DNA of 43,921 nt from assembly GCF_903946935.1 (NCBI RefSeq), contig NZ_CAJAXH010000318.1, positions 1-43,921 on the forward strand, read 5' to 3'. The DNA comes from an uncultured Thiodictyon sp. GTDB lineage: Bacteria; Pseudomonadota; Gammaproteobacteria; Chromatiales; Chromatiaceae. Positions 31,446 to 40,476 of the stretch are shown here, piece after piece. The notes under the pieces are model-generated. The model did not search any database and had not been told where the DNA came from. It worked only from the letters and a program-made list of their open reading frames with translations. The position numbers were made by a program, and so were the translations under genes. Each line of letters opens with the position of its first letter. Within the stretch, counting starts at the first letter, position 1.

Positions 31446-33497
31446 ATGCCTGACGCCAGTTGCACCAGCGATCCGCTGGTCTGTTTCCTTGGGTCTAACC
31501 TCAGCCTCATGGAGACCCTGCACACCCGCTTGGCCGAACACCTGATCAACCTGCGTTCAGCCGAGAACATCACGGCGCTGCGCTCCGCGGCGGGTGCCCA
31601 TGCGGCGATCATCCTGATCGTGGAGCTCGACGGACTACCCGTCGGACGCACGGTGTCGAGCGTCCTGGATCGGCTGGAGGGGGACACCGGTTGCCGTCCC
31701 GAGTTGCTGTGTCTGGTGGGGCAGGCGCTGTCCGCCGAGCGTAGCGTCGAGGCCTGTCACGAGGCGTTCGCGACCTTCCAGGCGCCATTCGATACGGCGC
31801 TCATCGTCGCGCGCGTCCTCGAGTGGGTGGCCGCCCGGACGGTGCGGCGGCAACGCGTGCTGATCGTGGACGGGCTGCCCGAGGAGGGGGACGCGATCCA
31901 GGCGATTCTGCGCGGTGCCGGCCTGTCGGCAGACCAGGCGACCGAACCGCGGCAGGTGGTGCGGGCACTGGAACAGTCGCCGACCGACCTGGTCCTGTTG
32001 GATCTCAACCTGCCCGGGGGCGCCAGCCGACGACTCACTGACGCCATCCGCGGCCACGCGCTACTCTTCAACCTGCCGATCCTCTTTCTCTCGGCGGCCG
32101 CCGCGCCGCAACAGCAAGGCGAGCTCTTGCGCCTGGGCGGTGACGAATATCTGGCGCGGCCAGTGGCGGCCGAGCAGTTGCTGGCCGCGGTGCGCGGGCG
32201 GCTCGCCAGCGTGGCGGACGCCCCCGCCGACAGACCCCGGGCGAGCGACGGTGCGAAGGTGCCTCAGTTGCTCAGCCAGACCCAACTGATCAAGCGCCTC
32301 GATCAGGCCATCCTCAATCATGCGGTCCCAGCGGTCGGCCAGGCCGTCCTGTTCGTTCGGCCAGACGATTCGGCGGCACTGGCGGCATTGGACGCGGCGG
32401 GGCGCGATCAGGTGTTGAGCCTGGTGTTCGAGCTGGTCTGTCGCCAGGCGGGCGGCGCTCTGCTGGGTGGCTCACTGTGTGAGGACGGGTGCTATGCCTG
32501 GCTACACTGCGCCGGCGATGCCGAACTGATTGAAGTGGCCAATCTCATCTGCAAGAGTGCCAAGGCAATGCCCCTGCCGGCTAGGATCGGTCAGGTGTCG
32601 TTGAGCATCGGGATGGGTTTCTTCACGCCCCCGCTGGATAACGCCTTGACCCTGATCTCACGGGCCGAGGCCGCTGGCGAGCAGGCGCGCAAGGCGGGGG
32701 GCAATCGGGTCCATCGCGATTCCGGCGGGCGGCGGCCGGCGGCGGCCGGTGCCCCCATCCTGGAACTGTTGCAGCGTGCGTTGAATGGATCGGGGTTTCG
32801 GTTGGTCTACCAGCCCATCGTTTCGCTGCGCACGAGCACCCATGAACGCTATGAAGTGCTGCTGCGGCTGCGCACGCCGCATGGCGAGATTATGCCGCCC
32901 CTGACCTTCCTGCCGGTGGCCGCCGAGCACGGTCTGCTGCCGGCCCTGGATCGCTGGGTGCTGGCGGGCGCACTCGCGACCCTGCGGGCGGAACGCGACA
33001 CCGGCCGGCGGACCCGTCTGATGATCCACCAGACGGCCGCCAGCTTGGCTGAACCTGGCTGGCTTGCGTGGTTACGCGACGAGATCGTGCGCCTGCACCT
33101 GATTCGTCAGCGCCCGGTGCTGGAATTCAACGCCCGGGATATTCTGGCCGACGAGGGCCAGGCGCGGTTGCTGTTCCCTGAACTAGCCAGGTTGGGCATC
33201 GAGATCTGTCTGGCCGGTGTCACCGACACCAAGGAGACCATCGAGCTGATCTCTCGTCTGCGCATCGGCTTTGTCAAACTGGCGCGTGAACTGGTCGACC
33301 GGGAGTCGGGGGCGCGCCTCAATGGGCTGGTCGGGCGCATGCATGGCCACGGGCCGCAGGTGATCGCGGCGGGCATCGAAGACCCGGAGGCCATCGGGCG
33401 CGTCTGGTCCAGCGGAGTGGATTTCATCCAGGGGAACTTCATCCAGTTTCCCGAGGAAACCCTGAACTTCCAATTCCATGAAGAGGTGCTCGGCTAG
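31446..33497 (+). CDS. FimX-like protein: REC-REC-degenerate GGDEF-EAL
   Basis: This 683-aa protein starts at MPDASC (ATG 31446); upstream codons in frame carry no family features and overlap the neighbouring gene's control region. The first receiver-like domain (about 10-130) lacks catalytic acids. The second (about 137-255) keeps a phosphoacceptor Asp in LVLLDLNLPG but has VDG in place of the acidic pair. The GGDEF-like domain has LCEDGCY where the active loop should be. The EAL domain begins YEVLLRLR, an EVL signature as in FimX, and ends with VDFIQGNFIQFPEE. It is probably a c-di-GMP receptor. It is a relative of the gene at 25810-27900 with a different sensory front. Confidence 0.85.
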   Translation: MPDASCTSDPLVCFLGSNLSLMETLHTRLAEHLINLRSAENITALRSAAGAHAAIILIVELDGLPVGRTVSSVLDRLEGDTGCRPELLCLVGQALSAERSVEACHEAFATFQAPFDTALIVARVLEWVAARTVRRQRVLIVDGLPEEGDAIQAILRGAGLSADQATEPRQVVRALEQSPTDLVLLDLNLPGGASRRLTDAIRGHALLFNLPILFLSAAAAPQQQGELLRLGGDEYLARPVAAEQLLAAVRGRLASVADAPADRPRASDGAKVPQLLSQTQLIKRLDQAILNHAVPAVGQAVLFVRPDDSAALAALDAAGRDQVLSLVFELVCRQAGGALLGGSLCEDGCYAWLHCAGDAELIEVANLICKSAKAMPLPARIGQVSLSIGMGFFTPPLDNALTLISRAEAAGEQARKAGGNRVHRDSGGRRPAAAGAPILELLQRALNGSGFRLVYQPIVSLRTSTHERYEVLLRLRTPHGEIMPPLTFLPVAAEHGLLPALDRWVLAGALATLRAERDTGRRTRLMIHQTAASLAEPGWLAWLRDEIVRLHLIRQRPVLEFNARDILADEGQARLLFPELARLGIEICLAGVTDTKETIELISRLRIGFVKLARELVDRESGARLNGLVGRMHGHGPQVIAAGIEDPEAIGRVWSSGVDFIQGNFIQFPEETLNFQFHEEVLG

Positions 33498-33526
33498 GTG
33501 GGCCGTCGGCCGCCACGGGCTTCCCC

Positions 33527-34225
33527 ATGAAGCTGCTTGCACTCGATACCAGCGGCGACGCCTGCTCTGCCGCCCTGTACCTCGATGGTGCGATTGAGCA
33601 ACGCCTGGAACTCGCCCCGCGCGGACACGCGCAGCTGATCCTGCCAATGATGCAGTCACTGCTCGCGTCCGCCGGGATCGCGCTGGGGGCACTGGACGCC
33701 ATTGCCTTTGGGCGCGGGCCCGGGTCCTTTACCGGTGTGCGGATTGCGGTGGCGGTGGCCCAGGGAGTCGCCTTCGGGGCGGGACGGCCGACGGTCCCGG
33801 TCTCTACCCTGGCCGCGCTGGCTCAGGGCGCGTTGCGCCGCAGCGGCCGACGCCGGGTGCTTGCCGCACTGGATGCGCGGATGGGCGAGGTTTACTGGGG
33901 TGCCTACGAGGTCGACGCGGACGCCGTGATGAGGTGCGTCGGCGCGGAGTCGGTCGCGCCGCCCGGCGCGGTCCAGATACCCCCGGGCGACGGCTGGTAC
34001 GGGGTAGGTCCCGGCTGGGCGGCCCATCGCGAGACCCTCGCGCAGCGCATCGGGAGCCGGCTGCAGGGCGTCTGCGCGCCGGCGCTCTGCGAGGCCCGCG
34101 ACCTGGCCCCGATCGCGGCGGCCGAGTTGGCGGCGGGGCGTGCGGTGGCGGCGGAACTGGCGCGACCGGTCTATCTGCGCGAGCGAGTGACGTACCCGGC
34201 GGCCCGGGTCGGCACCCCGATCTAA
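33527..34225 (+). CDS. tsaB: tRNA t6A37 biosynthesis protein TsaB
   Basis: This 232-aa protein has the actin-like ASKHA start LLALDTSGDACSAAL and the signature GRGPGSFTGVRIAVAVAQGV. It lacks the metal-binding histidines of TsaD, which separates it from its partner. TsaB dimerises with TsaD and, with TsaE and TsaC, makes N6-threonylcarbamoyladenosine at position 37 of ANN-decoding tRNAs. The size matches the E. coli protein (231 aa). It follows the FimX-like gene by 29 bases, and co-transcription is possible. Confidence 0.95.
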   Translation: MKLLALDTSGDACSAALYLDGAIEQRLELAPRGHAQLILPMMQSLLASAGIALGALDAIAFGRGPGSFTGVRIAVAVAQGVAFGAGRPTVPVSTLAALAQGALRRSGRRRVLAALDARMGEVYWGAYEVDADAVMRCVGAESVAPPGAVQIPPGDGWYGVGPGWAAHRETLAQRIGSRLQGVCAPALCEARDLAPIAAAELAAGRAVAAELARPVYLRERVTYPAARVGTPI

Positions 34226-34252
34226 GCGCAACGATCGCTGCCGACGACGGTC

Positions 34253-34519
34253 TCAGGGTTGGGCGGGCACCCGGTGGATAGCGCCGTCATGCGCATGATC
34301 GTCCTGATGGTGACAATGGCGCTTGAGACAACTCAGGATATAGGTCAGCAGGAGGCCGCCGACCACCGCGAAGGCCAGGGCGCTGGCCCCTGCCCGCGGG
34401 CCTACCTCGGGAATCGAGAGTCCCAGGGTAAGCCACGTCAGGAATGCGCTGATCGTTGCGATCATCCCCACCACAATGAATGGCAGGGGAGAGTTATTGC
34501 ACTTAGAACAAAGCTTCAT
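34253..34519 (-). CDS. small two-helix membrane protein with CxxC and His-rich tail
   Basis: This 88-aa protein opens MKLCSKCNN, a CxxC pair like half a zinc ribbon. Two membrane helices follow (FIVVGMIATISAFLTWLTLG and ALAFAVVGGLLLTYILSCL), then a tail KRHCHHQDDHAHDG rich in His, Cys and Asp that could bind metal. The two helices put both metal-ligand ends on the same side of the membrane. I do not recognise a family. Downstream of it on the plus strand, 34520-34721 is comparatively AT-rich and may carry the promoters of this gene and the kinase. Confidence 0.65.
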   Translation of the reverse strand: MKLCSKCNNSPLPFIVVGMIATISAFLTWLTLGLSIPEVGPRAGASALAFAVVGGLLLTYILSCLKRHCHHQDDHAHDGAIHRVPAQP

Positions 34520-34721
34520 GGTCGACTCGGTGGTTGCGGGTGGGTCGCCTGGGTCCCTGGCATCGCAGGAAAGGCAATGCTAACTATTGATCTTATCATT
34601 ATCTGGAAAATCTTTACAGAAAAGACTCAATGCGTCCATCAAGCGACGGCGGAGTCATTCAGTGTTTTTGGCCGGAAAGCATAGCGGAATTGGGAGATAG
34701 TGCATTGTCGATCATCAATCC

Positions 34722-36014
34722 ATGACCCCACGCCCGCCGTGCGCCGAGGAACTGTGGTTGCCTGATCGTGGACCGGGGCCACGCCGCCAGTTGGAGCGGA
34801 TCTATGCCGCGGCCCTCCAGGCGGTGGACGGGCGGGCGGCGGTGCGCCGGGCACTGGTGACTGGGGACATGGCCGGCCCCTGGTGGGTGATCGCCGTCGG
34901 CAAGGCCGCCGCCGCCATGACACTGGGCGCACTGGATTGCCTGGGGTCGCGGTGTCTGGGTGGGCTCGCGATCGAGAAGACCTTGCCGCCGGACCTGCGG
35001 CCCTTCGTCGCCCACGGCGTCGACTGCCGGATCGGCGGTCATCCACTGCCCACCGGGGCCAGCCTCGCCGCTGGCGAGCACTTGCTCGCGGCCCTGGCGC
35101 GCACCCCGCCGGGGGCGCGGCTCCTGTTCCTGATCTCCGGCGGTGCCTCCAGCCTGGTCGAGGTGCCGGTGGCCGGGCTGGGATTGGCGCAACTGGAGCG
35201 GCTCAACCGCTGGCTGCTGGCGAGCGGCCTGCCGATCGGGCCGATGAATCGGGTCCGCACGGCGGTCTCGCGCATCAAGGGCGGCGGACTGCTGGCGGCC
35301 CTGCCGCCGACGCCGCGGCGGGTGCTCGCGATCTCCGACGTACCCGCGGATGACCCGGGACTGATCGGCTCCGGCCTCCTGGTCCCGGCGTCGACGGCGG
35401 CGCTCGCCGTGGCACTGGCCGGGCTCGACCTGCCGCCCTGGCTGCGCACCTGGGTCGAGCTGGGGCTCGCCCAACGCGCGGCCGCACCGCGTCCGGGGCC
35501 GCCCATCGAATTGGTCGCGACGCTCGGGCTGGCCAAGTCCGCCGCCGCCGCGGCGGCGCGGGCGGCCGGACTCCCGGCGATGGTCCACCCGGCGTTGCTC
35601 GACGGCGACGCCGCCCAGCGCGGGGGTGAACTGGCCCGCCAGGTGTGCGACGGGGTACCCGGGGTTCAGGTCTGGGGGGGCGAGACGACGGTGCGCCTCC
35701 CACCGGCGCCGGGACGTGGCGGGCGCAATCAACACCTGGCCCTGGCGGCGGCGCTGGAGCTGGCCGGTCACGACGATTGCTGGCTGCTCGCCGCCGGCAC
35801 CGACGGCAGCGACGGCCCCGGCGAGGATGCCGGTGCCCTGGTCGACGGCTGGACCCTGGCGCGCGCAGCCCGCGCGGGTCTCACCGGCGCGGACTGTCTG
35901 GCCCGCGCCGACAGTGGCCGCCTGCTGGCCGCCAGCGCCGACCTGATCGCTACCGGGCCGACCGGAACCAATGTCATGGACCTGGTGCTGGGGCTCAAGA
36001 TGCCGCGGCTTTGA
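34722..36014 (+). CDS. type-2 glycerate kinase (DUF4147/MOFRL family)
   Basis: This 430-aa protein has the family's usual length. The N-terminal DUF4147 domain shows VIAVGKAAAAMTLGAL, GGHPLPTGASLAAGEHLL, LFLISGGASSLVEVP and the RIKGGGLLAAL motif. The C-terminal MOFRL domain shows GGETTVRL, GRGGRNQHLALAAALEL, AAGTDGSDGP and GPTGTNVMDL. These enzymes phosphorylate D-glycerate to 2-phosphoglycerate, linking glyoxylate/glycerate to glycolysis. It is monocistronic here as far as I can see. Confidence 0.93.
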   Translation: MTPRPPCAEELWLPDRGPGPRRQLERIYAAALQAVDGRAAVRRALVTGDMAGPWWVIAVGKAAAAMTLGALDCLGSRCLGGLAIEKTLPPDLRPFVAHGVDCRIGGHPLPTGASLAAGEHLLAALARTPPGARLLFLISGGASSLVEVPVAGLGLAQLERLNRWLLASGLPIGPMNRVRTAVSRIKGGGLLAALPPTPRRVLAISDVPADDPGLIGSGLLVPASTAALAVALAGLDLPPWLRTWVELGLAQRAAAPRPGPPIELVATLGLAKSAAAAAARAAGLPAMVHPALLDGDAAQRGGELARQVCDGVPGVQVWGGETTVRLPPAPGRGGRNQHLALAAALELAGHDDCWLLAAGTDGSDGPGEDAGALVDGWTLARAARAGLTGADCLARADSGRLLAASADLIATGPTGTNVMDLVLGLKMPRL

Positions 36015-36051
36015 GCACCCGTTAGCGCTCCGTTTGCGTGAGCCATTCGGG

Positions 36052-36337
36052 CTAGCGCAGGAACGAAAGATCGCTGCGCACGTCGGGTTCGACATCCGCC
36101 CGGATACTGTGGATCGCTGCGGTTGCCGCTTCCTGTGTCGGGAATGCGAGTGGACGTCCGCTGGATTCTAAGCAATAAGGCCCCGACGCGCGTGAATGCG
36201 GCATAGATCAGCCAGGAGGGGGAGACCTGGCCGGAGAGACCGGCCGGCAGGTCGCTCGCGTTTTCGATCCGTTGGAGATAGACATGCTCCGCGATGCGGA
36301 GTGCTTGCAGACTGGTCGGACGAAGTTGAGTCGCCAT
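36052..36337 (-). pseudogene. small gene with a probable frameshift
   Basis: An ATG at 36337 with GGGAGA 5 bases upstream opens a clean minus-strand frame: MATQLRPTSLQALRIAEHVY, then LQRIENASDLPAGLSGQVSP and SWLIYAAFTRVGA. From about 36190 that frame turns into implausible Arg/Ser-rich sequence and runs on into the antisense of the kinase gene. A neighbouring frame instead gives protein-like sequence (LESSGRPLAFPTQEAATAAI, then HSIRADVEPDVRSDLSFLR) and stops at 36052-36054. The simplest reading is one gene of about 94 codons broken by a single-base indel or sequencing error near 36180-36200. Alternatively there are two overlapping small genes, the second from ATG 36204. No family recognised. 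Confidence 0.5.
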
Positions 36338-36435
36338 GGGATTCTCCCGGGTTGAAAAGCATCGACAGGCTGCGGAGCCTAGCAGGAGCAAGTTGAACGC
36401 TTCCTGAAGGCGCCAGGTTGTGCGGCGTGAAGTTG

Positions 36436-37290
36436 CTACTTCGCTTTGGGCTTCAATGTGTCGATCTCAAGCGTCCTCGGCCATGTCCCGTCCCGGGGTT
36501 TGAGCCATCCCGGGGCCAGGGGTGTTTGGCAGAACCATGGCGGCCCGCACCCTGACCAATCCGGCGCCGGGGGTAGTCTGCGCGCACCGCAGTCGCTGGG
36601 CGCGGGCGCGGGGGTGTCCGGCGACGGTTTGGTCCACCAGGCGGCAGCGAGGGTGGTGAGCAGGTTCAGGATCAGTAACCCCGCCAACAGCCAGTGCCAG
36701 CGCGCCGCGGCGGGCGCCGGAGGTGTTCGCTGCGGTTCGGTACCGGAGTCGACGCCCGTTGCTGTGAGTCGATCGAGCCGGCCCTCCAGCCGCCATAGGG
36801 CGCCTTCGATACCAGGGCGGCGCAGCACATTGAGCAGGAGTGCGCGATAGTCGCCCGGCAGTCGATCCAGATGCTCCACCAATGCCGCTAGATTGGACTG
36901 GTCGGCGCGGGTGGCGGGGAGCAGGACGAAGGCGCCGGGGGCCAAGTCGAGGGGGTCGGGTCCGAGCGGTTGGCGTGCCGGCTCCTGGCCCGGGCGCAAG
37001 ACCAGCAGCTCGGTGGCCGGGTCGTACCCCGGGGCGGGGATGGTCTCGACGCGCAGTTGCAGGGCGGCGCCGACCAGTCGGGTTTCGGCGATGAGTCCCC
37101 CGTCGGCCGCGTCGATCCAGGGGCGGATGGTTTCGATCTCGATGGCCAGGGCGTCCGTCGCCGCTCGGTGCAGCGCGCCCCGGCAGTACACCTGATAGAG
37201 CGTCTCGCCGCCCCCGTCGGTGTGCGTCCAGGTATACAGGTGGCAGGATGCGGTGTCGCGGTTGCAGAAAAAGGCGAGCCGTTCGTTCAT
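36436..37290 (-). CDS. single-pass membrane protein, partner of the 1032-aa protein
   Basis: This 284-aa protein starts by ATGA overlap with the gene upstream, so the two are made together. The N-terminal 110 residues look like a compact beta domain (ERLAFFCNRDTASCHLYTWT and following). A helical stretch follows (about 125-175, ADQSNLAALVEHLDRLPGDY). One membrane helix lies near 198-218 (WLLAGLLILNLLTTLAAAWW). A Pro/Cys-rich tail of about 65 residues is left on the other side (three Cys in SDCGARR, SGCGPPW, WFCQTP). The absence of a signal peptide suggests the N-terminal domain is cytoplasmic and the tail periplasmic. No family recognised. Confidence 0.75.
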   Translation of the reverse strand: MNERLAFFCNRDTASCHLYTWTHTDGGGETLYQVYCRGALHRAATDALAIEIETIRPWIDAADGGLIAETRLVGAALQLRVETIPAPGYDPATELLVLRPGQEPARQPLGPDPLDLAPGAFVLLPATRADQSNLAALVEHLDRLPGDYRALLLNVLRRPGIEGALWRLEGRLDRLTATGVDSGTEPQRTPPAPAAARWHWLLAGLLILNLLTTLAAAWWTKPSPDTPAPAPSDCGARRLPPAPDWSGCGPPWFCQTPLAPGWLKPRDGTWPRTLEIDTLKPKAK

Positions 37291-40200
37291 CGATCCGCTG
37301 CTCCGTTCGTCGGTTGGGGCCAGATACGCTCAATGGCCTGGGTGCGCCAGGCCCCGGCGAGTGCGGCCGATTCGGCCGCGGGCAGGGCGTCGCGCTCGGC
37401 GTCGATCAGGCCGAGCGCCGCCTGCCGGGTCGCCTCCGCGAGTGGGCCGCCTGGCCCGGGGCGGGCGGGCGGCGCCGTTTGCTCCAGCACGCTGCCGAGC
37501 AGTCCCTCCCACCAGCGCGGGTCGCGGCGCAGTGCGGCGCAGTGCGGGTGATACATCAGCCAGTGCGCCAGGGTGCCGGCCTGGCGCTCGGGTTGGAGGA
37601 TGACGGCGACCTGCAACAGGGGCAGGATGGGCCGGTCATCCGCGCGTGCCGTCCAGTCATAACCGGCGCTGTCGCTGGCGAGCACCTGCTGGAGGGTGTG
37701 CCAGCCGTGCGCGATGAGTGGGCTGGTGCGGTCGCGCCGCGGCGCGGGTAACTGGCTGATCGCCCGCCAGAGCGCGACCAGTGGGTGTGCGTCGGCGCGG
37801 CGCTCGCCCCCGCTCGCCGCGTCCCGCAGCTGCTGGCCCAGTTGCGCCAGCACCGGGCTCTGCGCCGACCCGCCGGACAGCGCGGCGATGACCTCCCCGA
37901 CCCAGGCCCCGGGCGGCGCGAGCTGCGCCACCAGCAGCGCCCGGTCGTCGGGGTCGGCGCAATGCGCGGCCAGGTCCTGGACCTGGTCGGCCTGGAAGGG
38001 ATGGACCCAGGGCCAGTGGGTGTCCGGCTGGGTCAGCAGGCGGACCTCGTCCGCAGTGAGTGTATCCAGGTCCGCCAGTATCTGGCGCCAGGTCTCCCGG
38101 GTGACATCCACCAGGGGCTCATGCAGGGCATCCTGCGGGCCATGCGGCCGCTCTAACCGCCACTGCGGCGGGCGGCCCCTGGCCTGGTCCTCGCGCAGGG
38201 GCGTGAGTGCCGGGCTGGCGATCCAGGCGAGGGCGAGTCGGTGCCGGGTCGGGGCGTCCAGGGTCGGTGCGGCGTGCCGTCGCCAGGCCAACCAGGCGCC
38301 GGCCTGGAGCAGTTGCGCCGTGGTCTGCTGCGGGGTCTGCTCCATCAGGGTTTGGAGCCGCCGCTGGTAGGCGGCGATGGCCGCCCCCGCGCCCTCGGGC
38401 AACAGGGCCCCGAGCGCGATCAGGTCGCGCCCCAGCAGCCGCCGGCCGATCGCCTCCTGCTGCAATAGCAGGGCGGCAAGCGGCGGGGTGGGTCGCACGT
38501 GCAGGCAGCCCTGGGCATCGAACAGCGCGTCGGCGTCCAGGAGGTCCCAGCGCCCGGCGAGCAATTGGGCCAAGAGCCCCGCCGGATCGGGGACCTTGGC
38601 GAGCCCCGCGGTCGCCGACCAGAAGCGCGCCCGCAACGCCCCGGCCTCCTGCGGCCTGGTCCGTGCCAAGGGCGCCGCGAGGTCGAGATAGAGCAGCGGA
38701 TGGGTGGCCGGATCGAGCCGCCCGAGCGCCCCTTCCAGGTCCTGCGCGATGGCCTCCAGGCCCGCCGGTGCGGCCCCCAGTCGGGCGAACAGTTGGGGCG
38801 CCTGGTCGGCCAGGGCCGGCGGGTGGCGAAGTAACTGCCGCGCCAGCGTCGTGGCCTGGGGTACGTTCAGCGCCGCCAGGTCCCCGCACTGCCAGGGGGG
38901 CGTCAGCACACCGGCCGCGCCCGCCTCCAGCAAGAGCTCGAACAGGCCCGGCTGGTCCAGCCAGTCGAGTAAGAACGCTGCCTCGCCTTGGCGTATACCG
39001 AGCGTTCCGGCTTGATACTCCGCCCGCAACGCGCCGGCCAGCGGGCCGCCCGTGGCCGCCAGGTCCGCGATGGCGAGGGGACCGGTCAGGGCGGCCGAGC
39101 GGGTCGCGCAGAGCAGCGGCGGGGAGCGCTCGCACAACTCCAACAGGCGGCGGCGCTTGGCCCCGTCGCTCGGATTCCACCAGGCGGAGAGCCCGGCATC
39201 GAGCGTCGCGCCGCGTTGCTGGAAGGCGGCGATGAGTGCGTCCTGGAGCCGGCGCTCGCCCGCGCTGAGGTCCTCGTCCGCGCGCAGGATGAAGCGAATC
39301 AAATGGTCCGGTGGGAAGCGTGCCCAGTCCGGCGGGGGGATCAGGGCCGCCCAGGGGACCTGCGGGTTGGCGCGCGCCTGGGCGAGCAGGAAGTTGGCGA
39401 ACAGGCTGCCGCAGTGGGCCGCGGTGCCGGCCAGCGCGACGGCCAGGTTATAGGTGAGGGTGACCCAGTCGGTGAGCTCCGGCCCGGGCAGGTCGCCGGG
39501 GTCGGCCCAGAGCCGATCGAAGCGCTCGCCGAACGCGGTGAGATGGGTCGGGAAGCGTTGCGCGCCCTCGATGACGGCGCGGGCATAGTCGCTCAAGCCG
39601 GCCGCCGGTGCGGGTCCGTCGCGGCGCTCGCCGCTGGCGTCGAGCAGCACGGCATGGCGTTTCACCGCGCTCAGGGCCGCTCCGCACAGCTCCTGGGGAA
39701 TCACCAGGAGGTCCGCCGTCGCACCCGCCCCCAGAAAGGAGTCGGGGGCGCGGCTGAAGCACCGCACCCGACAGCGGCGCCGCAGCCGCTGCGGGAGTGC
39801 GCCGCGGGCGAAGGCGACGATCTGCGCCAGTGGCGACCCGGTGACGAACTGCGTGAGCGGCACGCCCAGGATCACCGGCCAGCCGGTCGCCATCCCGTGG
39901 AACAGGTGGGCGATGAGGCTGATCGCCAAGTCCTTGTCCGCCAGGGTGGGCGCCAGGCCGCTCGGGGGTGTCGGGTCGAGGTGCGCGCCGCCGTCCGGCC
40001 CTGCCTGACTCAGAAAGGCCGCATCCTGGCCCAGATAGAGGCCTGGATCGAAGCCGCCGGTACAGGCGGTGAGCGGCCAGGCGCGCGCGTGGGCGAAATA
40101 GGCGTCGCGCCGGTCATACTTGCCCGCGGCGGTGAGCCGCACCACGAAATAATAGGGGCCGGCGGGGAAGCAGGACCAGCCAGTCAGCCGCTCCTGGAGT

Positions 40201-40385
40201 CGGCCATAGTCGCCGGGGCTGGCATCCAGGGTTAGCCACTGGCGGATGGTGCGCAGCAGCTCAGGGTCGGCCAGCAAGGGTGCATCCGCCGCCAGGTACT
40301 GCTCGCCGCGCTTGATCGGCGCGCCCGCCTCGCCGATGCCTTGATCGGCCTGGCCGCGGCAGATTGAGTAACTGGGTGGAATCAC
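37287..40385 (-). CDS. large helical protein, possibly GAP1-N-like at its start
   Basis: This 1032-aa protein starts at a GTG at 40385 with GGAG 5 bases upstream. After about residue 170 it is nearly all alpha-helical, rich in Leu, Ala, Arg and Trp, with no signal peptide, membrane helix or Walker motif. The first 120 residues are different: ICRGQADQGIGEAG, QYLAADAPLLADPELL, then PYYFVVRLTAAGKYDRRDAY with FAHARAWPL. That layout is reminiscent of the N-terminal domain of GTPase-associated protein 1 (GAP1-N), a core component of predicted GTPase-centred conflict systems. This is weak, motif-level similarity from memory, and no GTPase gene is in the window. It forms an operon with the membrane protein downstream and is divergent from tamA. 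Confidence 0.7.
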   Translation of the reverse strand: MIPPSYSICRGQADQGIGEAGAPIKRGEQYLAADAPLLADPELLRTIRQWLTLDASPGDYGRLQERLTGWSCFPAGPYYFVVRLTAAGKYDRRDAYFAHARAWPLTACTGGFDPGLYLGQDAAFLSQAGPDGGAHLDPTPPSGLAPTLADKDLAISLIAHLFHGMATGWPVILGVPLTQFVTGSPLAQIVAFARGALPQRLRRRCRVRCFSRAPDSFLGAGATADLLVIPQELCGAALSAVKRHAVLLDASGERRDGPAPAAGLSDYARAVIEGAQRFPTHLTAFGERFDRLWADPGDLPGPELTDWVTLTYNLAVALAGTAAHCGSLFANFLLAQARANPQVPWAALIPPPDWARFPPDHLIRFILRADEDLSAGERRLQDALIAAFQQRGATLDAGLSAWWNPSDGAKRRRLLELCERSPPLLCATRSAALTGPLAIADLAATGGPLAGALRAEYQAGTLGIRQGEAAFLLDWLDQPGLFELLLEAGAAGVLTPPWQCGDLAALNVPQATTLARQLLRHPPALADQAPQLFARLGAAPAGLEAIAQDLEGALGRLDPATHPLLYLDLAAPLARTRPQEAGALRARFWSATAGLAKVPDPAGLLAQLLAGRWDLLDADALFDAQGCLHVRPTPPLAALLLQQEAIGRRLLGRDLIALGALLPEGAGAAIAAYQRRLQTLMEQTPQQTTAQLLQAGAWLAWRRHAAPTLDAPTRHRLALAWIASPALTPLREDQARGRPPQWRLERPHGPQDALHEPLVDVTRETWRQILADLDTLTADEVRLLTQPDTHWPWVHPFQADQVQDLAAHCADPDDRALLVAQLAPPGAWVGEVIAALSGGSAQSPVLAQLGQQLRDAASGGERRADAHPLVALWRAISQLPAPRRDRTSPLIAHGWHTLQQVLASDSAGYDWTARADDRPILPLLQVAVILQPERQAGTLAHWLMYHPHCAALRRDPRWWEGLLGSVLEQTAPPARPGPGGPLAEATRQAALGLIDAERDALPAAESAALAGAWRTQAIERIWPQPTNGAADR

Positions 40386-40476
40386 GGATGCTCCGGGCAG
40401 AATTGTCGGTTGCTTCTGCTACGATAGCGCGACTGTCTCAGGCGGAAAACAGTAGCGTGCATTTGTGAGGCCGGCG

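Noticed and set aside
34575-34640. TTGATC...TTTACA as a sigma-70 promoter for the glycerate kinase
   Set aside because: The spacing is 20 bases and the second box is poor. The stretch is AT-rich, but no specific promoter can be supported.
38988-40235. 415-codon open frame on the plus strand
   Set aside because: It is antisense to the 1032-aa gene, with arginine- and glycine-rich composition and no ribosome site; the minus frame has the protein-like sequence and the coupled partner.
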